Under the pieces are notes generated by a model. It saw nothing but the letters and a program-made list of their open reading frames with translations. It did no database searches and was not told the origin of the DNA. From Flavobacteriaceae bacterium (GTDB lineage Bacteria > Bacteroidota > Bacteroidia > Flavobacteriales > Flavobacteriaceae): a stretch of 64,000 nucleotides of DNA. The position numbers and the translations under genes were made by a program. The stretch lies in the NCBI GenBank assembly GCA_021739635.1, contig JAIPBH010000010.1, forward strand, positions 62,001 to 126,000, written 5' to 3'. Position 1 is the stretch's first letter. Each line of letters starts with the position of its first letter. Of this stretch, positions 25,084-33,070 are shown piece after piece.

Positions 25084-26319
25084 TTATTTATTTTTTTCCT
25101 CAATCCATTTGCTCATAAACTTGGTGCTTTGGGCTGTATGATGTTGAAGCATTTGACCTGTAAAATTATCTAATCGATGTATATGCAAGTTATTTTGAAT
25201 AGCGCTAATTTTATAAATAAAATCTGAAATAAAAAGGCGTTTGTCAAAACGAGCATTCATGACATTAAAACCGTTTTTTTGCTTTCCGTTCCAAAAAATT
25301 TTGTCCGTATACAATTCTACAGACTTGTTTGCAAATTGTTGAGCATCATCTGCTATAAAGCCATTAGGTTCAAAACCACCAAACATGCCTTCGGCAGCAA
25401 TTGTAGACATCACACATGGTGTTCCATTTAACATGGCATCGATTAGCTTGCCTTTTAATCCTGCACCAAAACGCAGTGGTGCCAAACATACTTTAGCGTT
25501 TTGCATGACTATATCTGCGCTTTCGGCAAATCCTTTAATTAAAAATCCTTCTTTTTTGTTATGCAACTGAAGTGCTTTCTCTGAAGCATAGGATCCATAA
25601 ATATGCATTTCTGCTTGAGGTAATTTTTTTCTAATTAATGGCCAAATGTCATTTTTTAAAAACAAAACAGCATCATAATTGGGTGCATGCAAAAAATTTC
25701 CAATAGTTATAAAGTGTTCTCGTTCTTTAAATTTAGGCAGTTTTCGCTTAAAATCCATTGAAACGACTTCGGTTAAAAATGGCAAGTAATACAATAAATG
25801 CTCACTAACTTTAAATTGATTTTTTAATATCTCAATCTCTTCTTCAGAAATAATAAGACTTAAATCACATCTGTAAATACTTGCTATTTCTCGTTTTGAA
25901 ATATCGTTAAAAAGATAAGACTTATCAAAAAGTGCTTGATTTTTTAACGCGAGTTCTCTGCCTTTTCTTAAGCAATGTAAATCTATAGTATCTAAAATTT
26001 TTAGAGCATGAGGACATTGTTCTTCAACTCGCCAACCAAATTGTTCTTCCATCATAAAACGGTCAAACATAACGATATCTGGATTCAAATTTTTAATAAA
26101 ATTATCAAAACTTGAATCGTTTAATAAAATGGTTTCTTGATGTATTTCTAAAGAACTTAAATCAAAAGCATTATCACTTTTGGCGCAAGGACTTGCAAAT
26201 GTTACTTGAAAGTTATTAGCTTGAAAAGCTTCAATAAGCTGCATCATTCTACTTCCAGCAGCAGAACTTTTGGGTTCTGGCCAAACAAAACCAATAATTA
26301 ATATTTTTTTGGTTGCCAC
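25084..26319 (-). CDS. Glycosyltransferase, GT4-like
   Basis: 411 residues. The N-terminal Rossmann domain starts KKILIIGFVWPEPKSSAAGSRMMQL, the acceptor-side domain of GT-B glycosyltransferases. The C-terminal donor-binding domain has FITIGNFLHAPNYDAVLFL, LPQAEMHIYGSYASEKA and APLRFGAGLKGKLIDAMLNGTPCV, the usual nucleotide-sugar site. Donor and acceptor cannot be told. It is not in a polysaccharide cluster: the neighbours are a DnaJ-KTSC gene and a haem-binding-domain gene. Confidence 0.87.
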   Translation of the reverse strand: MATKKILIIGFVWPEPKSSAAGSRMMQLIEAFQANNFQVTFASPCAKSDNAFDLSSLEIHQETILLNDSSFDNFIKNLNPDIVMFDRFMMEEQFGWRVEEQCPHALKILDTIDLHCLRKGRELALKNQALFDKSYLFNDISKREIASIYRCDLSLIISEEEIEILKNQFKVSEHLLYYLPFLTEVVSMDFKRKLPKFKEREHFITIGNFLHAPNYDAVLFLKNDIWPLIRKKLPQAEMHIYGSYASEKALQLHNKKEGFLIKGFAESADIVMQNAKVCLAPLRFGAGLKGKLIDAMLNGTPCVMSTIAAEGMFGGFEPNGFIADDAQQFANKSVELYTDKIFWNGKQKNGFNVMNARFDKRLFISDFIYKISAIQNNLHIHRLDNFTGQMLQHHTAQSTKFMSKWIEEKNK

Positions 26320-26371
26320 TAATGTAATTACATCTGTTTTTAAATGGATTGCTAAAAATGAGCTATAGGAT

Positions 26372-26845
26372 TTATTCTGGTTTTGGTTCTAAACTGTATG
26401 CCATTCTAACCTGTTTAGCCCAATCAACCACCGCTTTTATTTGAGTGTCAGATAATTTTGCTTCTTGATGTACCAACGTGTAAGATGTTAAAGGCATTTT
26501 TTTTTCTTCAATCATCTCAATAAGTTCCTCCATTTTATGATCTTTACGTTTTACAGAATTTCCTACCCAATTTGAAAAATTAAAATGCTTTTTTCCATCA
26601 TTTACATGCTCTGCTAACCAATAATTAACTGGTGTGATATTGTTATACCACGGATATCTTGTTACATCGCTATGGCAATCATAACAACTTTCTTTTAAAA
26701 TAACTTGAATATCTTGAGATGGATTGGTTTCTACAAGAAAAGGATCAATAGAAGCTAAATCTCCTTGGTTTTTTTCTGGTCCAAAAAATTGAGCAATCAC
26801 AAATAGGATTAATAATAGTAACAGAATTTTTTTAATTGTTTTCAT
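26372..26845 (-). CDS. Haem-binding domain protein (c-type cytochrome-like)
   Basis: 157 residues from the ATG at 26845; the open frame is longer but its extension lacks signal-peptide character. An N-terminal membrane anchor (KKILLLLLILFVIAQFFG) is followed by a haem-binding domain with CYDCH (CxxCH), which attaches one haem c, and then TRYPWYNNITPVNYWLAEHV and KKMPLTSYTLVHQEAKLSD, typical of the Haem_bd family. It should lie in the periplasm. Such proteins may pass electrons or sense redox state. Its start faces the divergent gene at 26886, so their control regions share about 40 bases. Confidence 0.88.
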   Translation of the reverse strand: MKTIKKILLLLLILFVIAQFFGPEKNQGDLASIDPFLVETNPSQDIQVILKESCYDCHSDVTRYPWYNNITPVNYWLAEHVNDGKKHFNFSNWVGNSVKRKDHKMEELIEMIEEKKMPLTSYTLVHQEAKLSDTQIKAVVDWAKQVRMAYSLEPKPE

Positions 26846-26885
26846 TTTAGGTAATTTTAGAACTCTAAATTTAGTAAAATTATTG

Positions 26886-27455
26886 ATGACCTTAGAAGAA
26901 TTATATAAAGAGTTAAGTAATATAAATGCCTCACGTGATAATAGGCAAAAATATGCGCAAATAGTTTTAAATGATTTGAGTTTATTGCCAAAAATCATCA
27001 CTATTTTATTTATGGTTGATGACAAAGTATCATGCAAAGCAGCTTGGGTTTTTGAATTTGTTTGTGCTGAATATATTTATGCACTTGTACCCTATTTAGA
27101 TGAATTTACAAATAATATTAATAAAGTACATTTAGATTCTGCAGTTAGACCAGTTGCTAAAGTTTGTGAATTTTTAGCAAAAGCGAATGATTCAAAAGAA
27201 CCTAATACCCTTAAAAAAATGCTTTTACCAAAACATAAAGAATTGATTATTGAAAGCTGTTTTGATTGGATGATTAGGGATGAAAAAATAGCTGTAAAAG
27301 CGTATTCAATGCATACACTGTATCTTTTTGGGAAAGATTATCAGTGGATACATTCTGAACTTGTTCAAATATTAGAACAAGATTTCTCAACTCAAAGCGC
27401 AGGCTATCAAGCACGGGCAAAACATATTTTAAAAAAGATTAAAGCAAAAAAATAA
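26886..27455 (+). CDS. Helical (HEAT-like) conserved hypothetical protein
   Basis: 189 residues from the ATG at 26886 (a TTG precedes it by one codon). I do not recognise a named family. The protein is all-helical by pattern, with paired amphipathic helices such as NRQKYAQIVLNDLSLLPKIITILF, AAWVFEFVCAEYIYALVPYLDEF and EKIAVKAYSMHTLYLFGKDY, consistent with HEAT or armadillo repeats. It has no signal peptide or membrane span and ends with a basic tail KKIKAKK. It sits just upstream of purB in the same direction, but purB has its own promoter. Confidence 0.75.
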   Translation: MTLEELYKELSNINASRDNRQKYAQIVLNDLSLLPKIITILFMVDDKVSCKAAWVFEFVCAEYIYALVPYLDEFTNNINKVHLDSAVRPVAKVCEFLAKANDSKEPNTLKKMLLPKHKELIIESCFDWMIRDEKIAVKAYSMHTLYLFGKDYQWIHSELVQILEQDFSTQSAGYQARAKHILKKIKAKK

Positions 27456-27616
27456 TCAGATTTAAACTTTACAAGTTCATTACTTTCTGTAACTCTTCTT
27501 CAGAAATAACTAATAGTTTGCTTTTTATTAGTCTTGACGATAACACTTCCAACTTATTTGAAAGTAACCAGAAAAAAAATCGTGATTTGTAATTCGGTAT
27601 TAGATATACAAATACC

Positions 27617-27624
27617 TATCTTTG
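27617..27624 (+). promoter_or_regulatory. -7 element of purB
   Basis: TATCTTTG, 26 bases upstream of the purB ATG. No PurR-like box was recognised. Confidence 0.7.
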
Positions 27625-27650
27625 CAAATTGTTTTAAAAACTAACAACGC

Positions 27651-28994
27651 ATGTCATTATCAGAACTTAATGCCATCTCTCCAATTGATGGAAGATATAG
27701 AAATAAAGTGAATGAGTTAGCTCCTTATTTTTCTGAAGAAGCCCTTATAAAATATCGTGTTTTAGTTGAAATAGAATATTTTATTGCGCTTTGCAACATT
27801 CCTTTACCGCAGCTTAAAATGGTTTCAAAAAATATTTTTGATGATTTAAGAGCTATTTATAAAAAATTTTCTACCAAAGATGCTTTAGCTATTAAAAAAA
27901 TTGAAAGTATTACCAATCATGATGTTAAAGCTGTTGAGTATTTTATAAAAGAAAAATTTGATGCCTTAGGGTTATCTGAATTTAAAGAGTTTATTCATTT
28001 TGGATTAACGTCACAAGATATTAATAACACAGCTATCCCATTAAGTTTAAAAGAAGCTATTGAAATTATTTACATACCAGAATACACTATTATTCTTAAT
28101 AAATTAAAAGCATTATCAAAAGATTGGGCAAGTATCTCTATGTTAGCCAGAACTCATGGTCAACCCGCTTCACCAACACGTTTGGGTAAAGAAATAGAGG
28201 TTTTTGTGGTACGCCTTGAGCAACAATTTGCATTACTTAAAAACATTCCTAATGCTGCTAAATTTGGTGGTGCAACTGGGAATTATAATGCGCATCATGT
28301 AGCGTATCCACATATTGATTGGAAAGCTTTTGGAACTCAATTTTTAAATGAAACCTTAGGTTTACACCATTCGTTTCCTACTACACAAATTGAGCATTAT
28401 GACCATATGGCTGCTTTATTTGATAATTTAAAACGCATCAACACCATTTTGATTGATTTGAATAGAGATATTTGGACCTATGTTTCTATGGATTATTTTA
28501 AACAGCGCATTAAAGCTGGTGAGGTTGGAAGCTCTGCTATGCCGCATAAAGTAAATCCTATTGATTTTGAAAATAGTGAAGGCAATTTAGGCATTGCTAA
28601 TGCCCTATTTGAACATTTATCTGGCAAACTTCCTATATCACGATTACAAAGAGATTTAACTGATAGTACTGTTTTACGCAATATTGGTGTGCCTTTTGGA
28701 CATACTTTAATTGGCTTTAAATCAACTTTAAAAGGTTTAGATAAATTATTATTAAACGAAAGTAAGTTTGCAGAAGATTTAGAAAATAATTGGGCTGTAG
28801 TTGCTGAAGCTATTCAAACTATTTTAAGAAGAGAAGGATATCCAAACCCTTATGAAGCATTAAAAGGTTTAACTAGAACCAATGAAAAAATAAATCAAAC
28901 ATCAATTTCAAATTTTATTGATACTTTAGACGTTACAGATGCAATAAAAGAAGAATTAAACCAAATTACACCAAGTAATTATACAGGAATTTAA
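27651..28994 (+). CDS. purB: Adenylosuccinate lyase
   Basis: 447 residues. It removes fumarate from SAICAR and from adenylosuccinate, two steps of purine synthesis, in the cytoplasm. The signature of the fumarase/aspartase superfamily is GSSAMPHKVNPIDFENSEGN, and the substrate-binding TSQDINNTA and ARTHGQPASPT segments are present. Length is normal for the E. coli-like form. The stop codon is two bases before the ATG of a small membrane protein gene, so the two probably share a transcript. Confidence 0.97.
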   Translation: MSLSELNAISPIDGRYRNKVNELAPYFSEEALIKYRVLVEIEYFIALCNIPLPQLKMVSKNIFDDLRAIYKKFSTKDALAIKKIESITNHDVKAVEYFIKEKFDALGLSEFKEFIHFGLTSQDINNTAIPLSLKEAIEIIYIPEYTIILNKLKALSKDWASISMLARTHGQPASPTRLGKEIEVFVVRLEQQFALLKNIPNAAKFGGATGNYNAHHVAYPHIDWKAFGTQFLNETLGLHHSFPTTQIEHYDHMAALFDNLKRINTILIDLNRDIWTYVSMDYFKQRIKAGEVGSSAMPHKVNPIDFENSEGNLGIANALFEHLSGKLPISRLQRDLTDSTVLRNIGVPFGHTLIGFKSTLKGLDKLLLNESKFAEDLENNWAVVAEAIQTILRREGYPNPYEALKGLTRTNEKINQTSISNFIDTLDVTDAIKEELNQITPSNYTGI

Positions 28995-28996
28995 TT

Positions 28997-29176
28997 ATGC
29001 TCACAGACAAACAATCATTAATACTTTGTGGATTATTAGGCATTGGAATTTTTTCGTCTGGTGTTCTTGATATTTTAGATAATTTTATTACCAAAACGGT
29101 TCTTGCGCTTCTTTTTTTAGTCATTATAGCTAATTTAATTATTGCTAATTCAATGAAAAAAGAAGAGAAGGAATAG
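28997..29176 (+). CDS. Small two-helix membrane protein downstream of purB
   Basis: A 59-residue frame with ATG two bases after the purB stop codon. It reads MLTDKQSLILCGLLGIGIFSS, a helix, then a short polar link, then TKTVLALLFLVIIANLIIAN and a charged end (SMKKEEKE). Two hydrophobic segments and the short, polar tail suit a small inner-membrane protein. Close coupling to purB and a terminator just after it support a real gene. No function can be given. Confidence 0.6.
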   Translation: MLTDKQSLILCGLLGIGIFSSGVLDILDNFITKTVLALLFLVIIANLIIANSMKKEEKE

Positions 29177-29193
29177 ATACCGATTTTAAAAAC

Positions 29194-29227
29194 CAAAAAA
29201 GGCTTGCGTAAAACGCAAGCCTTTTTG
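29194..29227 (+). terminator. Intrinsic terminator after the purB unit
   Basis: AAAAGGCTTGCGT and ACGCAAGCCTTTTT form a strong stem with a three-base loop, 20 bases after the small gene. The flanking A and T runs allow it to work in both directions. Confidence 0.88.
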
Positions 29228-29244
29228 TTTACTTTAAATATAAA

Positions 29245-29790
29245 CTACTTTTTAAAGAAATCCATAATACCTCCTAATTGAGATTCATCAATATCTGAAT
29301 TTTTCATAGCATCTGCTAAAGCCATCATTTTTTCTGGACTCATATCATCACCTATTACTCTAACAATTCCAAAACCTAAGTCTTTAGAACTTGCAAAAAC
29401 AACAAACTCATCAGCCTTGTCATCATCACCTAAATACTTCACGGTTATTTTGGCTTTTTTATCATTAAATTCTATTAAATCGTTATATTTTACATCTTTT
29501 AAAATTGCTTTAACTTTAGCTAATTCAACATTAAAATCTGCTTCTTTAGTTTTATCAAATCTATAACCTAAAAAGTTTAATCTTTTAACAGACGCATAAG
29601 CTTCTTTTTGCACATCAGTTAATTTAGATTCATCTAGTTTTACTATTGAAACCGGCAAATCAATGGATGTGAAATTTGCTGACTCTTGATTATCAACAAA
29701 ATAACGTTGCAAAGTAACACCATCATTACAGCTCACTAAAAGTAGAGCTGTAACAAAAGTGATTAATATATGTTTGATTGTTCGTTGCAT
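29245..29790 (-). CDS. DUF4252 lipoprotein
   Basis: 181 residues with lipobox LLVSC (Cys21), so it is predicted to be lipid-anchored. The mature part fits DUF4252 (IDLPVSIVKLDESKLTDVQKEAYASVKRLNFLGYRF to AMKNSDIDESQLGGI). It is the last gene of a four-gene unit: ECF sigma, an anti-sigma-like protein, DUF4252, DUF4252. The function is unknown; the family is nearly confined to Bacteroidetes and often occurs in this setting. Confidence 0.87.
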   Translation of the reverse strand: MQRTIKHILITFVTALLLVSCNDGVTLQRYFVDNQESANFTSIDLPVSIVKLDESKLTDVQKEAYASVKRLNFLGYRFDKTKEADFNVELAKVKAILKDVKYNDLIEFNDKKAKITVKYLGDDDKADEFVVFASSKDLGFGIVRVIGDDMSPEKMMALADAMKNSDIDESQLGGIMDFFKK

Positions 29791-29809
29791 GATTGATTAG
29801 CTTTTATTG

Positions 29810-30370
29810 TTATTTCTTTTTCTCTAAATGTTGTCCACCTGGAATATTCATTTTCTCGGTAAGCTTTGAAATTTCATTTAGGTTGATATCTCCAGTTAAG
29901 GATACGACAACAGTTTCAATTTTTCTGTTTTCGCCGTTAATTTCAACACCTTGGCCTTTCATAGCTTTATCAATGCCATTCACATAAATTAAAAGTTCTT
30001 TTACATGGTTTGAATCTTTTCCTTCTTTTACATAAAACTTCACTTCAGATCCATCATCTTTTACTTCCATTAATTCTTCTAAAGAACTTGAGCGAGATTT
30101 TACCCATTTTGTGATGTCTGCCGAAATAGATTTATTATCGGTTACTAAAGTTTTAAAACTTGTGATGCTGTTTACCATATCCATAAAAGATTTAGCTTCA
30201 GGGTCTTCTACATTGATACCCATTTTGGCTATCATTTGAAACATTTTTGGTTTGATGGATACATAGGTTACATCTGAGTTATCATTATATTTCTCAAAAA
30301 TATCTTGAGCCATTGATACAGCTGGCATTAACATGATTGCCATTACGAATAATACTAATTTCTTTTTCAT
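29810..30370 (-). CDS. DUF4252 secreted protein
   Basis: 186 residues from the ATG at 30370; an upstream ATG at 30403 would add 11 residues before the signal peptide. The signal peptide is KKKLVLFVMAIMLMPAVSMAQ, without a lipobox, so the mature protein is probably periplasmic and soluble. The DUF4252 domain covers most of the rest (SFKTLVTDNKSISADITKWVKS to VSLTGDINLNEISKL). It is paired with the lipoprotein DUF4252 gene 19 bases downstream. The pair may form a soluble/anchored set (inference). Confidence 0.85.
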   Translation of the reverse strand: MKKKLVLFVMAIMLMPAVSMAQDIFEKYNDNSDVTYVSIKPKMFQMIAKMGINVEDPEAKSFMDMVNSITSFKTLVTDNKSISADITKWVKSRSSSLEELMEVKDDGSEVKFYVKEGKDSNHVKELLIYVNGIDKAMKGQGVEINGENRKIETVVVSLTGDINLNEISKLTEKMNIPGGQHLEKKK

Positions 30371-30410
30371 TGTATTTGTTTTTAAGTTATTTAAAGTTTT
30401 CATTGTGTTA

Positions 30411-30890
30411 TTATTTATTGGGTTTAAAAATTATGTTTGTTGTGTTTTCAATTTCGTTAAGGTAACCAAGTGTTGCGGTTCCTTTATTCATTTCATTGAG
30501 GTAACTTACTGTAGAAGTTCCTTTATTGAACTGCGTTGAGATCATGGCTAACGATTTTACTACTTCGTTATAAGCCTCTTGTGGGTCATCATAAGTTCCT
30601 AAATCATCTTTAGTGGTGTTAGACTTAAAATAAAACCCTATCATAAGAACTGCTACTGCTGCAACAGACATCCATTTGTAATTAAATTTACGCTTAGTTT
30701 TTAATGGAAGGTCTTTAGTAAATTGTTCTTGCTGATTTACTGAAAAATAGGCAAACATGGGCTTATACATTTCTAAATGTGGCTCTACAGTTTCTTGAGA
30801 AAAATAGCTTTTTAACTGTTGCTCTTCTTTTAGTGTTGTTTCTCCGTTTTCGTACTTTTCAAGTAACTTTTCTATATTATTTAATACCAT
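30411..30890 (-). CDS. Anti-sigma-like membrane protein
   Basis: 159 residues. The N-terminal 70 are helical and charged ([25 protein letters not shown]), as in cytoplasmic anti-sigma regions, then one transmembrane helix (about 75-88, [15 protein letters not shown]), then a periplasmic part of about 70 residues. No zinc-binding HxxxCxxC motif is present, so it is not a standard ZAS anti-sigma factor; the role is inferred from position. Near its C-terminus a 13-14 residue unit is repeated in tandem ([13 protein letters not shown], then [13 protein letters not shown]). The first 14 bases overlap the sigma gene. Confidence 0.7.
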   Translation of the reverse strand: MVLNNIEKLLEKYENGETTLKEEQQLKSYFSQETVEPHLEMYKPMFAYFSVNQQEQFTKDLPLKTKRKFNYKWMSVAAVAVLMIGFYFKSNTTKDDLGTYDDPQEAYNEVVKSLAMISTQFNKGTSTVSYLNEMNKGTATLGYLNEIENTTNIIFKPNK

Positions 30891-31386
30891 AACTGTGTGT
30901 ATTAGTTAATTTTTCTCTTATTGTTTTTCTTGCTCTTGATAAGGCTACACGTACTGCCGTATTATTCATATCTAACATGTCACATATCTCATCAAGCTCA
31001 TATTGCTCTATATCTCTTAATTGAATCACCATTTTTTGTTGCTCTGGCAACTCTTCCATAATCTTTCTTACCCAATCTAAACTATCTTTTAATTCAACTT
31101 CCTTTTGCAAGGACACGTTGTTATCTTGATAGTTACTGTGTACAATTTTTAAATTTTGCGCCTGTTTTGATTTTAGTTTATCTAAACAAAAATTCTTTGT
31201 CATAGTCATTGAAAATGCTTCAACATTTTTATATTCTTGAATTTTTGATTGATTATTCCATAGTTTTATAAGAACTTCTTGCGTAGCATCTTCAGCTTCT
31301 TCTGTTGATACCAACAATCGTTTTGCTAAACGAAATACTTTATCTTTAAAAGGCATGACAATATTTAAAAATTCTGTCTGCGTCAT
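30877..31386 (-). CDS. ECF-type RNA polymerase sigma factor
   Basis: 169 residues. Region 2 is seen in [16 protein letters not shown], and region 4 in [28 protein letters not shown] then [20 protein letters not shown]. There is no region 1 or 3, as expected for group 4 sigma factors. It overlaps the next gene by 14 bases, which points to translational coupling with an anti-sigma partner. The downstream DUF4252 genes are likely members of its regulon because they are in the same unit. The inducing signal is unknown. Confidence 0.92.
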   Translation of the reverse strand: MTQTEFLNIVMPFKDKVFRLAKRLLVSTEEAEDATQEVLIKLWNNQSKIQEYKNVEAFSMTMTKNFCLDKLKSKQAQNLKIVHSNYQDNNVSLQKEVELKDSLDWVRKIMEELPEQQKMVIQLRDIEQYELDEICDMLDMNNTAVRVALSRARKTIREKLTNTHSYGIK

Positions 31387-31534
31387 TTTCTTTTTGGTTT
31401 GGTTATAAAAAGCTTTTTATTGCTATTTGATATTACGACGAACTACAATCAATTTTGTTACATTTATTTTTATTATATATAATATGTAAGTAAATTTAGA
31501 GTTTTAAAGACTAAATTCTTAAAAATTGCCTCTT

Positions 31535-33019
31535 ATGAAAAATTTAAAGTCCCTAATCATCGTTTTTATTGGAGCTGTATTATTAACAAATTGTTTTAAA
31601 GATAATGATGATAGCCAAGTTTCTGCAAACCAAATAAATGATTTTGTGTGGAAAGGCATGAATATTTTTTATTTATATAAAGACAATATTCCTAATCTTG
31701 CTAATGACAGATTTTCATCTAACGACCAATATGCTAATTATTTAAATGATTATTCAACTCCTGAAGATTTATTTGAAAGTTTAATATATCAAAGACAAAC
31801 CGTTGATAAATATAGTTGGATTGTTGATGATTATATTGCTTTAGAACAATATTTTAGTGGCATTTCTACAAGTAATGGCATGGAGTTTCAATTGTTTTTA
31901 CAACCTAATAGTACATCTCAAATATTTGGTGTTGTTAGGTTAGTTTTACCAAATAGTGATGCAGATAATAAAGGTGTTAAACGAGGCGACATGTTTAGTA
32001 CAATAAATGGCACCGCATTAACAACCTCAAATTACAATAGCCTATTGTCTGCCGATAGTTATACCATTAATAATGCTACTTACAATGATAATGGAACCAT
32101 TGACACATTAGATGATGTTGTAGTTTCTGGAACAGCAACGATTACTCTTACCAAATTAGAATACAGTGAAAACCCCATTTATAAAACTGATATTTTAAAC
32201 GTTGCAGGAAAAAACGTTGGCTATTTAATGTATAATGGCTTTACGGCTAATTATAATAGTCAGCTAAATGATGTATTTGCCAATTTTAAAGCAAATAATA
32301 TACAAGACTTAGTTTTAGATTTAAGATACAATCCTGGTGGTTCTGTAAATTCTGCTATTCTTTTATCTAGTATGATTACTGGTCAGTTTAATGGAGAAGT
32401 TTTTAGTACAGAACAATGGAATAGTGAATTTCAAGCGGCTTTTGAAAATGAAAACCCTGAATTATTAATAAACCGATTTACTAATAATGATAATGGCACC
32501 GCTTTAAACAGTTTAAATCTATCAAAAATTTACATTTTAGCAACGGCATCTTCTGCATCTGCAAGTGAGCTAGTTATTAATAGTCTTGACCCTTATATAG
32601 ATGTGATTCATATTGGTGATTTTACAGAAGGAAAATACCAAGCATCTACCACGTTATACGATTCAGATAATTATGGTCGTGATGGAGCAAATCCAATTCA
32701 CACTTATGCTATGCAACCACTTATTTTTAAATCGCTAAATAAAGTAGGTACTACAGATTATTTTAATGGATTAACGCCAGATATAGAACTTAAAGAAAGT
32801 TACTTAAATTTAGGTGTTTTAGGAGATGTTAATGAAACACTTCTTGCAGCAGCTTTGGCTGATATTGAAACTACTGGAAAAGCAGCAAGTTTTAAAACAA
32901 AACCTAGCCCTAATTTAAAACTCATTAAAGACAGTAATAGTTTTATTCCTTTTAATAATGACATGCATATAGATAAAAAACTTCCTCAAGACATCTTAAA
33001 CAAAATAAATTTTAATTAA
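31535..33019 (+). CDS. S41 family peptidase lipoprotein (tail-specific/CtpA-like)
   Basis: 494 residues from the ATG at 31535. The lipobox is LLTNC (Cys20). A PDZ-like domain (about 115-205, GVKRGDMFSTINGTALT) precedes the S41 catalytic domain, with LVLDLRYNPGGSVNSAILLSS and the catalytic serine in TASSASASELVINSLDP. The lysine base is likely the Lys in FTEGKYQAS. Related Bacteroidetes proteins act in the envelope as processing or C-terminal proteases. It is convergent with the TonB receptor gene, and the two share a strong bidirectional terminator. Confidence 0.92.
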   Translation: MKNLKSLIIVFIGAVLLTNCFKDNDDSQVSANQINDFVWKGMNIFYLYKDNIPNLANDRFSSNDQYANYLNDYSTPEDLFESLIYQRQTVDKYSWIVDDYIALEQYFSGISTSNGMEFQLFLQPNSTSQIFGVVRLVLPNSDADNKGVKRGDMFSTINGTALTTSNYNSLLSADSYTINNATYNDNGTIDTLDDVVVSGTATITLTKLEYSENPIYKTDILNVAGKNVGYLMYNGFTANYNSQLNDVFANFKANNIQDLVLDLRYNPGGSVNSAILLSSMITGQFNGEVFSTEQWNSEFQAAFENENPELLINRFTNNDNGTALNSLNLSKIYILATASSASASELVINSLDPYIDVIHIGDFTEGKYQASTTLYDSDNYGRDGANPIHTYAMQPLIFKSLNKVGTTDYFNGLTPDIELKESYLNLGVLGDVNETLLAAALADIETTGKAASFKTKPSPNLKLIKDSNSFIPFNNDMHIDKKLPQDILNKINFN

Positions 33020-33025
33020 AATATA

Positions 33026-33070
33026 AATCCCCAATGGTTAATGATACTAATTAACCATTGGGGATTATTT
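33026..33070. terminator. Bidirectional terminator between the S41 peptidase and BtuB genes
   Basis: A perfect 16-bp stem AATCCCCAATGGTTAA with its complement around a nine-base loop, flanked by A/T runs on both sides, between two converging genes. Confidence 0.88.

Noticed and set aside
27470..27620. Minus-strand frame ending ISEEELQKVMNL, a possible gene remnant
   Set aside because: About 48 codons, no start codon, and it runs into the purB promoter. It might be the tail of a lost gene but cannot be supported.
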